NCBI GenBank assembly: GCA_048267305.1
Contig: JBLWXT010000008.1
Span: 1 to 64,000 of the forward strand
Reading direction: 5' to 3'
DNA length: 64,000 nucleotides
Source: Owenweeksia sp048267305
Lineage (GTDB): Bacteria; Bacteroidota; Bacteroidia; Flavobacteriales; Schleiferiaceae
The notes beneath the pieces were generated by a model, which ran no database searches, was not told where the DNA came from, and was given only the letters and a program-made list of their open reading frames with translations. The translations under genes were made by a program, and so were the position numbers. Shown here piece by piece: positions 25,058 to 34,592 of this stretch. Positions within the stretch are counted from its first letter, which is position 1; every line of letters starts with the position of its first letter.

Positions 25058-26308
25058 CTATTTTATTTTGATGAGCTTTTTTGTAGTTTGTTGGTTGTCA
25101 ATATTTATAACTATGTAATATATCCCTTCTGGCAAATGATTCAATCCAAATTCAGTTTGATTTACGAGACTGTGTAATAGCTGTCCATTTGAATTTAATA
25201 TTGAAAACTTGAGCTGATGATATGGAAAGTCAGGTTGAACTTTTATAAAGCCGTGGGTAGGATTTGGGTAAACGTTAATTTCATTTGGGTTGAAGTTCTC
25301 ATTCTCTAAAACCGTTAAAGATGTGCAGGTGTCAGCGCTTGAGAAGTTGGCATCGGCCCAGGAGTTGAAATCCTGCATAAGGCTGTCATAAGTGTGGTAT
25401 TGAAATTCATAGGGCCAGGGCTCTATATAGCGAATACCTAATTGTTTGGCTTGGGTAAAAACGGTGCTATAGAGACTGTCCTGAAACCTTTGCATTTGAT
25501 CTGATCTGCCAATTATTTGGGCGTATTTATCACCTTCAAAATTTTCAATAAAATTCAATAAGTCGGTTTGATATGAAGTCTTCCCTGAGATCCACCACAT
25601 GGCAAGGCCAATTCTATTACATAAACTGGTATTGTTGTATAAGTTATTTATGATGGTAGCAGGAACAATCGTATCATGGTTAATCTCATGAACTTCAAAT
25701 ACAATGGGCTTTTCAGGAAATGCATTGGCAAACGAAAGGGTGGTATTGATGGCTGCGTCAATCCACAGCTGATTGGTAAATCCATCTATTGCAAATGCGT
25801 TCATGTCCACTCCATTTAAATGGCCTTCAATTCCATTAACAGACATTTGAGTTACATATACGTGCGATAGCATGCTGTCACTGGCATATTGATTACCAAG
25901 TTGCGAAATCAGGTTTGTTAGCCTCTGCAAGCAGAGAGTATCCCACCACAGTGGTAGGCGCCAGGATTGGCCTTGATATTGAAAGTTGTGGTAGTTAATG
26001 CTGAGCGAATCTATTAACCAATCTGGGCCACCAAAAGCACCACCGGCAATTGCCAGAGAGTATTTTAATCCGGCTGCTTTTACTGTACTTATCTTTTGGT
26101 TTAATTTGGTGAAATCATAAACCCCGGGAAGGGGTTCAATGTCTGACCACTTTTCAGTTAATAAAACTCCCCTAACTTCTGAATGTGCCAGAACATTAGC
26201 GTTTGTTCCATTTGTGCCGGCATAGCAACCTATAGGTTTGCTAATAAGCTGACCATTAATTAAAAAGGGGAAGAGTATTAATAAGGGATAGGTAATTTTT
26301 TTTAACAT
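25058..26308 (-). CDS. Secreted TIM-barrel glycosidase-like protein with a T9SS sorting domain
   Basis: From the ATG at 26308 (MLKKITYP) the product has 416 residues with a signal peptide. Residues about 25-320 look like a TIM barrel of the glycoside hydrolase type: VRGVLLTEKWSDIEPLPGVY at strand 2, LSHVYVTQMSVNGIEGHLN, and PIVFEVHEINHD, where Glu residues could be catalytic. The last 75 residues are a T9SS type A sorting domain (INVYPNPTHGFIKVQPDF, LPEGIYYIVINI). It should be released or displayed at the surface. The substrate and enzyme class are not determined. It lies 35 bases after the next gene upstream on its strand. Confidence 0.7.
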   Translation of the reverse strand: MLKKITYPLLILFPFLINGQLISKPIGCYAGTNGTNANVLAHSEVRGVLLTEKWSDIEPLPGVYDFTKLNQKISTVKAAGLKYSLAIAGGAFGGPDWLIDSLSINYHNFQYQGQSWRLPLWWDTLCLQRLTNLISQLGNQYASDSMLSHVYVTQMSVNGIEGHLNGVDMNAFAIDGFTNQLWIDAAINTTLSFANAFPEKPIVFEVHEINHDTIVPATIINNLYNNTSLCNRIGLAMWWISGKTSYQTDLLNFIENFEGDKYAQIIGRSDQMQRFQDSLYSTVFTQAKQLGIRYIEPWPYEFQYHTYDSLMQDFNSWADANFSSADTCTSLTVLENENFNPNEINVYPNPTHGFIKVQPDFPYHQLKFSILNSNGQLLHSLVNQTEFGLNHLPEGIYYIVINIDNQQTTKKLIKIK

Positions 26309-26343
26309 ACCAATATCTAACATTCTTTAAAATAGACGGCAAT

Positions 26344-27909
26344 TTAGTTATTACGAGCCCCTCGCCCCAACAGGCGGGCTTTTTCTGTTACAATATCCCC
26401 AACCGGGCGGTTTTCAATTTTACTTTCCAGCCATGAAATAATGTCGAGATATAGGAAAGCACGCTTTTCATAAGGGTGGTTTTCGTAACTTTTTAGTCGG
26501 GTGTGTAGCTTTTTAAATTCACCTTTAATTTGGCCGGGATACACATTGCCGAGGTCCAGGTTTCGCAAAAAGCGAATCATCTCCCTTTGCACTTCGTGCA
26601 GGTCATTCATCTTTATCAAAAACTTATAGGTGCTTTTTAAGTTTCGCTCCAAATTATAATCCTGTCCCGATTCATAATGGGCCACCAGGCTAAGCACCCG
26701 CGCAAAGCACATCAGGTCTTCGCGCATGCTCAGGTTTTTGTTGTTGATGATCTTTTCCAAATAAACTATGCAGCTGGCATTATCTCCCATCCCAAAATAG
26801 AGGCATGCAATTTTGTAGTAAAACAACATGATGTGGTGATGGTCGAGCCTGTCTTTAAAGGCTTCAATCTTTTGATTTATCTCCGGCACCAAATACAGGC
26901 CTTGAGCAAAGGAGCCATCTAAAAAGTGAAGGTTTATTTTGTTGATGTAGATATACAAAAATGCCAGTGCCTCGGTGTTCTCATTCTTTGGGAAGTCTTT
27001 TTGGGCAATGGTGTCTTCCAGATTTTGCAGGGCAGTGGTGAAGTTGGAATAGTAGCGCATCAAAAACAGCGATTCCAATAAGTAATGGTTGCCTTTTAAA
27101 AACCACACCGGGTTTTGGATAATCATTTTGGGTTCATCATAAAACAGCTCTACCCAACGGGTGGCATTTTTATAACTACTCAAAAAGTTTTGAGTTAAAA
27201 AGCTATGCCAAAGGTTGGCCTTATAAAGCCAAAGTTTCTCTCTAAAACCGAGTTGTTCTATCCTGAACTTGGGCATACGTGCATTAAAATATCCGGTAAC
27301 ATGCTGCATTTCGGAGTCATTTTTTACATAACCAGATTTTAGCATGGTGCCATAAAGCTGTAGTGATAGGTTAGAGAGTTTACTGGCAATAATATTCATA
27401 CGGCTCAGCTCCTTGGCTTCAATTGATAATTCATCGGCCCGGCCACTAATGCTGCGAGTTATGTATTGAGATTCAATCACCTTTTCAAATTCCACAATTT
27501 CAAAGGCAATGGTTTTTTCCTCATTTTCCATAGCCTGAATTTTAGCTTTATCCAAAAGCTTAAGGCTTTGTCTGTAAAGGCCCTTTTGGTAGAGCAGTGT
27601 GGCAAAATCCAATTGCTCGCGCAGTTGCATGCGTATGTTGTGGTGAGAAGGGGAAAGCCGCAGGCTTATAAGTATTTGCCGATAAAGATGTGCCTTAAGG
27701 TTGGAGAGTTGTTGTTTGCGTACAATACCCGATTTAATGATGACTTCTTCATCGTATTCAATGGCCTTGTCAAGGAGGTTGAAGAGGGCTACAAACTTGG
27801 CGTCAGCATTTACCCCCAACCTGTTGGCATAGAGCTTAAACTGCCGTTTCTCTGACTTGGTAAGTGCCTTAATTAAAATAAAGAGCGGATCCTTCTGGCG
27901 ATTGGTCAT
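26344..27909 (-). CDS. Large alpha-helical (TPR-like) cytosolic protein
   Basis: The 521-residue protein has no signal peptide and is almost fully helical, with TPR-like stretches (FATLLYQKGLYRQSLKLLDK, HHIMLFYYKIACLYFGMGDN). The start, PLFILIKALTKSEKRQFKLY, is shared by a family widespread in Bacteroidota with unknown role. It is followed by the secreted T9SS protein 35 bases later and is divergent from leuA. It may serve as a protein-binding scaffold. Confidence 0.6.
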   Translation of the reverse strand: MTNRQKDPLFILIKALTKSEKRQFKLYANRLGVNADAKFVALFNLLDKAIEYDEEVIIKSGIVRKQQLSNLKAHLYRQILISLRLSPSHHNIRMQLREQLDFATLLYQKGLYRQSLKLLDKAKIQAMENEEKTIAFEIVEFEKVIESQYITRSISGRADELSIEAKELSRMNIIASKLSNLSLQLYGTMLKSGYVKNDSEMQHVTGYFNARMPKFRIEQLGFREKLWLYKANLWHSFLTQNFLSSYKNATRWVELFYDEPKMIIQNPVWFLKGNHYLLESLFLMRYYSNFTTALQNLEDTIAQKDFPKNENTEALAFLYIYINKINLHFLDGSFAQGLYLVPEINQKIEAFKDRLDHHHIMLFYYKIACLYFGMGDNASCIVYLEKIINNKNLSMREDLMCFARVLSLVAHYESGQDYNLERNLKSTYKFLIKMNDLHEVQREMIRFLRNLDLGNVYPGQIKGEFKKLHTRLKSYENHPYEKRAFLYLDIISWLESKIENRPVGDIVTEKARLLGRGARNN

Positions 27910-28068
27910 CGTAATATTGAAATATTTTCACCCTTGTTTTTCAGTGTGTTATGGGTTAAAAGAGATTATTTAAACATTGTAATGATTGCAAAGGGAGGAG
28001 GCGCTGAGAATCATCAAGCTTCTACATTCGTGCAAAGCAAATCTATTATTTGGTTTTAAATAATTGAG

Positions 28069-29241
28069 ATGAATACAGATAAAGTTCAAATTTTTGACAC
28101 CACCTTACGGGATGGTGAGCAGGTTCCGGGATGTAAACTAAACACCCATCAAAAGTTAATAATTGCCCGGCAATTGGATGAGCTGGGGGTAGATGTTATT
28201 GAAGCGGGTTTTCCCATTTCGAGCCCCGGTGATTTTGCCTCTGTGCAGGCTATTGCCAAAACGGTTAAAAATGCCACCGTTTGCGGGCTTTCCCGAGCAG
28301 TAAAAGGTGATATCGAAGCTGCAGCACGTGCTCTTGAACATGCAGTAAAGCCTCGAATTCACACAGGTATAGGTACTTCTGATTCACATATAAAACACAA
28401 GTTTAACGCTACCCGCGAGGAGGTGGTGGAGCGTGCCGTACAGGCCGTATCCTTTGCCAAAACCTTTGTGGATGATGTGGAGTTTTATGCTGAGGATGCC
28501 GGACGTACCGATAATGAGTTTTTGGCCTATATATGTTCAGAAGCAATAAAGGCAGGAGCCACGGTTTTAAACATACCCGATACTACCGGCTATTGCCTGC
28601 CGGAAGCTTATGGAGCTAAAATCAAATACCTTAAAGAGCATGTGGTGGGCATTGAAAAAGCTATACTCTCCTGTCATTGCCACAATGATTTGGGACTGGC
28701 CACGGCTAATTCCATTTCCGGAGTAATAAATGGCGCACGCCAGGTTGAGTGTACAATTAACGGGGTGGGAGAGCGAGCCGGAAACACATCTCTCGAGGAA
28801 GTGGTAATGGTGCTTCGCCAGCATTCCTATTTAAATCTTGATACCAATATAAACTCCAAATTACTGTACGGCACCAGCAGGCTGGTTTCGGAGAGTATGG
28901 CTATGCCCGTGCAGCCAAATAAGGCCATTGTAGGTGCCAATGCTTTTGCACATAGCTCAGGTATTCATCAGGATGGGGTGATTAAAAATCGAGAGACCTA
29001 CGAGATAATAGACCCCAGGGATGTTGGGGTAACGGATTCGGCCATTGTGCTTACAGCGCGCAGCGGACGGGCAGCTTTGGCCTATCGTGCAAAAATTGTT
29101 GGCTATGAGCTTACCAAGCTTCAGCTGGATGATGTGTACAATGAGTTTTTAGTATTTGCCGATCGCAGCAAGGAAGTGTCGGATGACGATATTCATCAGA
29201 TTATGAATAACTGTAAACTGCAGATACGGGCTACGGCCTAA
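28069..29241 (+). CDS. leuA: 2-isopropylmalate synthase, short form
   Basis: The enzyme condenses acetyl-CoA with 2-oxoisovalerate, the committed step of leucine synthesis. The 390-residue TIM barrel has the DREx-type FDTTLRDGEQVPG near residue 9 and the metal-binding HCHNDLG, then GERAGNTSLEEV. It ends after about 390 residues, so the C-terminal leucine-binding regulatory domain of about 110 residues found in enterobacterial LeuA is absent. Context (leuC, leuD and leuB following) makes isopropylmalate synthase much likelier than homocitrate or citramalate synthase. No leader peptide or T-box is seen in the 159 bases upstream. Confidence 0.9.
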   Translation: MNTDKVQIFDTTLRDGEQVPGCKLNTHQKLIIARQLDELGVDVIEAGFPISSPGDFASVQAIAKTVKNATVCGLSRAVKGDIEAAARALEHAVKPRIHTGIGTSDSHIKHKFNATREEVVERAVQAVSFAKTFVDDVEFYAEDAGRTDNEFLAYICSEAIKAGATVLNIPDTTGYCLPEAYGAKIKYLKEHVVGIEKAILSCHCHNDLGLATANSISGVINGARQVECTINGVGERAGNTSLEEVVMVLRQHSYLNLDTNINSKLLYGTSRLVSESMAMPVQPNKAIVGANAFAHSSGIHQDGVIKNRETYEIIDPRDVGVTDSAIVLTARSGRAALAYRAKIVGYELTKLQLDDVYNEFLVFADRSKEVSDDDIHQIMNNCKLQIRATA

Positions 29242-29261
29242 TTAATTTACTCATCATAAAA

Positions 29262-30647
29262 ATGAAGAAAACACTCTTTGATAAGGTTTGGGATGCTCAT
29301 GTGGTAGATACGGTAGTCAATGGCCCGCAAATACTATACATAGATAAACACTTAATACACGAGGTTACCAGTCCGCAGGCCTTTGCTGAACTGGAGTCGC
29401 GGGATATTCCTGTATTGCGGCCCAAACAAATTGTAGCTACAGCAGATCACAATGTTCCCACCCTAAATCAACATTTACCAATTAAGGATTTACTCTCTAA
29501 AAATCAGGTGGAAAAACTTACGGCCAATTGCGAAAAACATGGCATTACTCTATACAACCTGGGGCATAAGTACCAGGGCATTGTGCACGTTATTGCTCCT
29601 GAACTTGGCATTACCCAGCCAGGTATGACGATGGTTTGTGGCGATAGCCATACTTCCACCCATGGGGCGTTTGGTGCTATTGCCTTTGGTATAGGTACCA
29701 GCCAGGTGGCACAAGTGTTTGCCAGCCAGTGCCTGCTTTTGCAAAAACCTAAAAGTATGCGGGTAAATGTAAATGGCGAGTTGCGCAAAGGTGTTCTGCC
29801 AAAAGATGTTATTCTCTACATAATAGCTAAACTGGGTACTAATGCCGGTACGGGATACTTCTGCGAATATGCCGGCAGCGTGTTTGAAAACATGAGCATG
29901 GAAGGTCGCATGACAGTTTGCAATATGAGCATTGAAATGGGAGCGCGCGGAGGAATGATAGCTCCGGATGAAACCACTTTTGATTATATAAGAGGCCGAA
30001 AATTTGCCCCTAAGGGAGAAGCGTTTGAAGCCAAAAAAATGTATTGGAAAACCCTTCCTACTGACGAGGGAGCTGTGTTTGATAAAGAGTATCACTTTGA
30101 TGCTGCCGATATTGACCCTATGCTTACCTATGGTACTAATCCAGGTATGGGGATTAAGGTTAACGGACATATTCCTGTGGATATCAAGGATGATAGTTTT
30201 GCCAAATCGCTTCAGTACATGGGTTTTTCACCGGGTGAATCCTTACTGGATAAGCCTGTGAATTATGTGTTTATCGGAAGCTGTACCAATAGCCGCATAG
30301 AGGATTTTAGGGTGGTTGCCGATTTTATAAGAGGCAAGCAAAAAGCACCTAATGTAAATGCCCTGGTAGTGCCGGGTTCGCAACAAGTGGCAAATCAAAT
30401 AGTGGAAGAAGGTTTAACGGCAACCTTTGAGGCTGCAGGTTTTGAAATCCGGCAGCCCGGGTGTTCGGCCTGTTTAGCCATGAATGATGATAAGGTTCCA
30501 AGCGGAGAATATTGCGTTTCTACAAGCAACAGAAATTTTGAAGGCCGGCAGGGACAAGGTGCCCGTACCATTTTAGCCAGCCCCTTAATGGCTGCAGCCA
30601 CGGCTATTGAAGGACGAATTGTAGACCTCACAAAACTTTTGAATTGA
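29262..30647 (+). CDS. leuC: 3-isopropylmalate dehydratase, large subunit
   Basis: The 461-residue aconitase-family subunit isomerises 2- to 3-isopropylmalate with LeuD. Iron-sulfur cysteine motifs GSCTNSRIEDF and GCSACLAMN are present, with HTSTHGAFG and substrate loops before them. It follows leuA after 20 bases and leuD starts one base after its stop, so the operon is compact. Length is normal. Confidence 0.95.
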   Translation: MKKTLFDKVWDAHVVDTVVNGPQILYIDKHLIHEVTSPQAFAELESRDIPVLRPKQIVATADHNVPTLNQHLPIKDLLSKNQVEKLTANCEKHGITLYNLGHKYQGIVHVIAPELGITQPGMTMVCGDSHTSTHGAFGAIAFGIGTSQVAQVFASQCLLLQKPKSMRVNVNGELRKGVLPKDVILYIIAKLGTNAGTGYFCEYAGSVFENMSMEGRMTVCNMSIEMGARGGMIAPDETTFDYIRGRKFAPKGEAFEAKKMYWKTLPTDEGAVFDKEYHFDAADIDPMLTYGTNPGMGIKVNGHIPVDIKDDSFAKSLQYMGFSPGESLLDKPVNYVFIGSCTNSRIEDFRVVADFIRGKQKAPNVNALVVPGSQQVANQIVEEGLTATFEAAGFEIRQPGCSACLAMNDDKVPSGEYCVSTSNRNFEGRQGQGARTILASPLMAAATAIEGRIVDLTKLLN

Positions 30648-30648
30648 A

Positions 30649-31248
30649 ATGGAAAAATTTACAACTCTTTATACCACGGCTGTGCCACTGCCCATCCAGA
30701 ATATTGATACCGATCAAATAATTCCGGCTCGTTTTTTAAAATCAACCAGCAAAAAGGATTTTGGTAAAAACCTTTTTAGAGACTGGCGTTTTGATAGTGA
30801 TGATGGTAAACCCATACCAGGTTTTGTGTTAAACGACCTTACCTATGGTGGTCGCATTTTATTGGCAGGAGATAATTTTGGATGTGGCAGTAGCCGTGAG
30901 CATGCTGCCTGGGCCTTGGCTGATTATGGGTTTAAGGTTGTGGTGAGTAGCTATTTTGCCGATATATTTAAGGGTAATGCCTTAAATAATGGCATCTTAC
31001 CGGTTCAGGTGTCACCCATGTTTTTGACCACTTGCTTTAATAAAGTACATGCCAATCCCGCCACACCCATTACGGTTAATCTGGAAACCCAAACTATTTC
31101 CATTGAGGATATGGAGGAGCACTTCGATATTGATTCCTACAAAAAGGTATGCATGGTAAATGGCTATGATGATATTGATTTTTTAATAAGCAGGAAAAGT
31201 AAAATTGAGGCCTTTGAAGCCCAAAAGAATTTGAGTTATGGAATATAA
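30649..31248 (+). CDS. leuD: 3-isopropylmalate dehydratase, small subunit
   Basis: The 199-residue swivel-domain subunit has the signature NFGCGSSREHAAWAL and pairs with LeuC. The start is two bases after the leuC stop codon. Its 3' end overlaps leuB by 11 bases, suggesting coupled translation. Confidence 0.95.
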   Translation: MEKFTTLYTTAVPLPIQNIDTDQIIPARFLKSTSKKDFGKNLFRDWRFDSDDGKPIPGFVLNDLTYGGRILLAGDNFGCGSSREHAAWALADYGFKVVVSSYFADIFKGNALNNGILPVQVSPMFLTTCFNKVHANPATPITVNLETQTISIEDMEEHFDIDSYKKVCMVNGYDDIDFLISRKSKIEAFEAQKNLSYGI

Positions 31249-32362
31249 AATAGCTGTTTTGTCGGGTGATGGAATTGGGCCTGAGGTTACCGCGCAGGCC
31301 GTAAAAGTGTTAATGGCTGTTGGAAATGTATTTGGCCACAGCTTTAATTTTAAGGAGGGCCTGGTTGGGGCCGTAGCTATTGATGCTACAGAAAACCCAT
31401 TGCCAGAGCAAACTATAGAAACCTGCCTCAGTAGTGATGCAGTTTTGTTTGGGGCTATTGGCCATCCTAAGTATGACAACAACCCTGATGCTGAGGTGCG
31501 GCCGGAGCAGGGCTTGCTTAAGCTGAGAAAGGCATTGGGGCTTTACGCCAATATTCGCCCGGTAAAAGCCTACAAAACCTTGCTGGATAAGTCGCCACTG
31601 CAACGCCACCGCATTGAAGGTGCCGATATGCTTATTTACCGTGAACTTATTGGAGGTATTTATTTTGGAGAAAAAACCTTGAGCGAGGATAAAAAGGAAG
31701 CCTCAGATCTTTGCAAATACTCAGAGTTTGAAATTTCCAGAATTACCCACCTGGCTTTTGAGGCGGCAAAGCATCGCCAAAAGAAAGTAACATTGGTGGA
31801 TAAGGCCAATGTTTTGGAAACTTCTCGCTTGTGGCGGAGGGTAGTTACCAAAATAGCTAAGGAGCAGTATCCCGAAATAGAACTGGATTTTTTGTTTGTA
31901 GACAATGCCGCCATGCAGCTCATCTTAAATCCCACTCAGTTTGATGTTATCCTTACGGAGAATATGTTTGGAGATATTATTTCTGATGAAGCCAGTGTAA
32001 TAGGTGGCTCCATAGGTTTGCTGGCCTCCGCTTCCGTAGGAGATGATTACGGCATGTTTGAGCCTATACATGGCTCTTACCCACAAGCCACTGGTAAAAA
32101 TATAGCCAACCCCATTGCATCGGTTTTAAGTGCCGCCATGTTGCTGGATTATTTAGGTTTAAACAAAGAAGGAGATGCAGTAAGGGAGGCTGTGGAAATA
32201 GCATTGGCCAATAATGTGGTTACACCTGATCTTAATGAAAATACTAACTATACCACTATGGCGGTAGGCGATTATATTACCTCACTTATCCAAAATGCTG
32301 ATGAGTTGCAAACTAACCTCAATCACGAAAATATATCCTTGGGACAGTCTACAATTATATAG
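31238..32362 (+). CDS. leuB: 3-isopropylmalate dehydrogenase
   Basis: The 374-residue NAD-dependent enzyme oxidises 3-isopropylmalate to 2-oxoisocaproate. It has GDGIGPEVT at the start, the LeuB-type IRPVKAY and the metal/substrate block VDNAAMQLI, then GGSIGLLASAS. It closes the leuACDB operon. No hairpin terminator is visible between its stop and the decayed insertion sequence that begins right after, so the original 3' end of the operon may have been replaced. Confidence 0.95.
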   Translation: MEYKIAVLSGDGIGPEVTAQAVKVLMAVGNVFGHSFNFKEGLVGAVAIDATENPLPEQTIETCLSSDAVLFGAIGHPKYDNNPDAEVRPEQGLLKLRKALGLYANIRPVKAYKTLLDKSPLQRHRIEGADMLIYRELIGGIYFGEKTLSEDKKEASDLCKYSEFEISRITHLAFEAAKHRQKKVTLVDKANVLETSRLWRRVVTKIAKEQYPEIELDFLFVDNAAMQLILNPTQFDVILTENMFGDIISDEASVIGGSIGLLASASVGDDYGMFEPIHGSYPQATGKNIANPIASVLSAAMLLDYLGLNKEGDAVREAVEIALANNVVTPDLNENTNYTTMAVGDYITSLIQNADELQTNLNHENISLGQSTII

Positions 32363-32369
32363 GCCGTTT

Positions 32370-32712
32370 TTATTGAAACTATTATAAACACTGGGTTTTA
32401 CGGGGCTTATGACTCTTGCTGGTATGTAAATCGAGTATGGTTACGAGTAAGCCCCATCGCTTTGCGGTAGAGCTGTTCTATGCGGTTTTACATTTCATAG
32501 CCTTTGTCTATGTGGAGCCTGACATATACGCGTTCTGCCTTTTTATAGGGATGTTCCAGATAATGTCCATCCATTTTATGCATCAATTCTTCATTTAGGG
32601 GGATACACCGTTGGGTTTGTAATAAAAACCTGCGTGGGCAATAAAGAGAAATTCGCACTGCTTTACTCTGCTCAACTGACCCTTGCTTATCATTGACGTC
32701 CGTTTTTACACA
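32370..32712 (-). pseudogene. IS3 OrfB (integrase) remnant, N-terminal third
   Basis: Frames on the minus strand give MISKGQLSRVKQCEFLFIAH and AGFYYKPNGVSP, then after a frameshift LNEELMHKMDGHYLEHPYKK, AERVYVRLHIDKGYEM, a stop, NRIEQLYRKAMGL, and after a second frameshift LVTILDLHTSKSHKPRKTQ. The pattern of Cys-Glu-Phe, Phe-Tyr-Tyr-Lys-Pro and NRIxxLYxKxMGL is that of IS3-family OrfB before the DDE core. The DDE core is absent. Confidence 0.85.
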
Positions 32713-32716
32713 GGTT

Positions 32717-32991
32717 TTAACGCAAGGCTTGCTTTAAAAAATCATTTTATACTTTGAGATGTCTGATAGATTTAAGCAACCAGCCTTTTTCTTCTTCGGA
32801 ATGGCTCTTTTTGGTTTTTCTTTTTATCTCAAATACTCCTTTGGTATTGGCTAAAAACTCCCGTATCCAAAGATTTATCTACTGAGGGGCGAATTATATT
32901 TTTGAGCTAGATAGGCAGCACTTAAGCGTTCCTTCAAGGCTTCCAATACTACATTGGTCTTGAATTTTGATGAGAACTTCTTTCTTCTTAT
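32717..32991 (-). pseudogene. IS3 OrfA remnant
   Basis: The minus strand reads IRRKKFSSKFKTNVVLEALK and ERLSAAYLAQKYN, then after a frameshift NLWIREFLANTKGVFEIK and KKSHSEEEKGWLLKSI, then a TAA and NDFLKQALR before the natural stop. This is the IS3-type OrfA DNA-binding protein. The expected start ATG has become ATA, there is one frameshift, and a Glu codon (GAA) appears changed to TAA. Confidence 0.85.
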
Positions 32992-33059
32992 AACACTAAA
33001 TTTAAGATACGTTTTTGCAACTTACGATGCTGTCTAGTTTTTTTGGGGATCATCAAAAA

Positions 33060-33088
33060 AACTACCCCCGAGATTAACGGAGGTAGTT
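33060..33088 (-). terminator. Terminator of the lipoprotein gene at 33126
   Basis: On the minus strand AACTACCTCC, a nine-base loop and GGGGGTAGTT (one mismatch) run into TTTTTTT, 38 bases after the gene's stop. The insertion sequence end touches the T-run. Confidence 0.75.
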
Positions 33089-33125
33089 CTAGTAAAAGGC
33101 AAAGCCTAGTTTGGTATTTTTTCAC

Positions 33126-33878
33126 TTACTGTGGGTCAACAATTTTCCCAGTGTGAAGATTATGTACCATGGTGGTTATTAGTGTTCTAGTGTCCTCTAG
33201 GTATACCTGATTCCCTCTTATCAATACCAAATCAACACTTAAGTTATTTGGCCAGTCTGAAAAAGCGCTCGCGGGAATCGTATAGGTACCATTATCTGAA
33301 GTAACAACAGTGTGGTGCAAATCTTTTGTTGCTTCAGTAACTTCACCATCAATACCTCTACTGATAAAAGCTACTGATATTTCAGTAAAAGGGTTCAAGG
33401 CATCTCCTGCCCAGTTAATTGTAATATCCTTGGTTCTGTCTATTTGATCAAGGTTCTGATCGGTGCTGAAGACAATGTCAGCTGGACTGTAAATGTCATT
33501 AGCTTCCTGCAAACTATTAACCTGTACATCTACTTGAACTGTTGTTCCATCGAATGCCACATATTCCTGACTAAAACTTGGTTCACTAAACCGAAAGTAT
33601 TGAAAGAAAGCATTTTGAGCGTTCTGAGGTATTGGAATGCCGTTTACATTTAAAATTGCATTTGAAATCAAACCTGACTCATCTACAAACTCACCCGATA
33701 CCTTACACGAAACAGGATCGTTAGAGACCATTGACCTAGCTATTACAATATCATGTAGGTTGTCGAACGTGTTATCTTTGAAAATCGTGGGTAGCGGACT
33801 TTTAGAATTCCCTATATTGTCTTTACTACATGAAGCTAGGGTAAAAAAGGCTAGACTTAATATTAGTACTTTTTTCAT
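33126..33878 (-). CDS. Lipoprotein of unknown function
   Basis: The 250-residue product has a lipoprotein signal (LAFFTLASC, Cys17) and no known motif. Beta-strand-like blocks (VSCKVSGEFVDESGLISNAI, TVQVDVQVNSLQEAND, KDITINWAGDAL) suggest immunoglobulin-like or DUF-type surface domains. It follows a second lipoprotein gene on the same strand after 24 bases, so they probably form a two-gene unit. A terminator closes it. Confidence 0.6.
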   Translation of the reverse strand: MKKVLILSLAFFTLASCSKDNIGNSKSPLPTIFKDNTFDNLHDIVIARSMVSNDPVSCKVSGEFVDESGLISNAILNVNGIPIPQNAQNAFFQYFRFSEPSFSQEYVAFDGTTVQVDVQVNSLQEANDIYSPADIVFSTDQNLDQIDRTKDITINWAGDALNPFTEISVAFISRGIDGEVTEATKDLHHTVVTSDNGTYTIPASAFSDWPNNLSVDLVLIRGNQVYLEDTRTLITTMVHNLHTGKIVDPQ

Positions 33879-33902
33879 AATGTATATTTTTTAAGATTAT
33901 TA

Positions 33903-34394
33903 CTACTCGCATTTATTTCTATATGGTGTCATATATACAGTGACCGGTCGATAGTGCTTGTTTATTTCAATTTCTGCATCATTATATATAGGTTCACCGC
34001 CATTCCAGCCGCATGAAGGTCCGTTACAGCAATTATAACAATCTCGACCAGTGGCACTAACCCTCAAAGCATAAGAACCGTCATCAGGAATGGTAATTGG
34101 AATGCCAAAACCATCGGGATCCTCTAGTACATAATTGGACTGATCATTCATATCATTATTCAAATAATATGTATGAACTAAAGCGTTGTAATCTATCACC
34201 TGATTTCCTTTATACTCGTCCCGATAAACACGGACTCTAACGTTACGTTGGACTTGTTCGTGGAATTCGGAGCATAATTCCATGTAGCCGAACATATCTA
34301 TTTTAGTTGGCCCTTGAGTATTTGCTGCCGGGTCTGGATCTTTACAACTACTTAAACTAGCGATTAATATCGCCAAAACCGTAAACTTTTTCAT
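33903..34394 (-). CDS. Cysteine-bearing lipoprotein of unknown function
   Basis: The 163-residue product has a lipobox (ASLSSC, Cys17). A cysteine cluster near the C-terminus (DCYNCCNGPSCGWNGG) and a final Cys-Glu end point to disulfides or a metal site. The fold looks like a small beta-sandwich (VRVRVYRDEYKGNQVIDYNA, SYALRVSATG). It is the first gene of a pair with the lipoprotein at 33126. No family is recognised. Confidence 0.55.
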   Translation of the reverse strand: MKKFTVLAILIASLSSCKDPDPAANTQGPTKIDMFGYMELCSEFHEQVQRNVRVRVYRDEYKGNQVIDYNALVHTYYLNNDMNDQSNYVLEDPDGFGIPITIPDDGSYALRVSATGRDCYNCCNGPSCGWNGGEPIYNDAEIEINKHYRPVTVYMTPYRNKCE

Positions 34395-34592
34395 TAATAT
34401 TATTTTTGTTATTAGTATCTATTATCTATGACCGATCATCACAAATATTATAAATATTTTTGCTCCAATCATTATGAAATTCAATCTGTTTTGCGAATAG
34501 ACCATTTCAATTTGTAAATAGGCTATCTGAGTTTGTAGATTGATTTTTTAGATTCATCGATCGGCTTGGGTTTAGAGCTTTTTTTCGGATTC

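Larger units (their letters stand above)
32370..33055 (-). mobile_element. Decayed IS3-family insertion sequence, 3' end missing
   Basis: Read on the minus strand, the element begins near 33055 with TGATGATCCCCAAAAAAACT, a plausible IS3 end lying directly in the T-run of the terminator of the gene at 33126. It then contains an orfA remnant (32717-32991) and the first third of orfB (to about 32370), both with stops and frameshifts. At about 690 bases it is roughly half a normal IS3 element; the right end is missing, next to the leuB stop. Confidence 0.85.

Noticed and set aside
27910..28068. Leucine leader peptide or T-box before leuA
   Set aside because: No run of Leu codons in a short frame, no T-box consensus and no attenuator hairpin could be found in these 159 bases.
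32416..32598. Plus-strand 60-codon frame downstream of leuB
   Set aside because: It is the shadow of the IS3 orfB remnant, whose protein pattern is on the minus strand.
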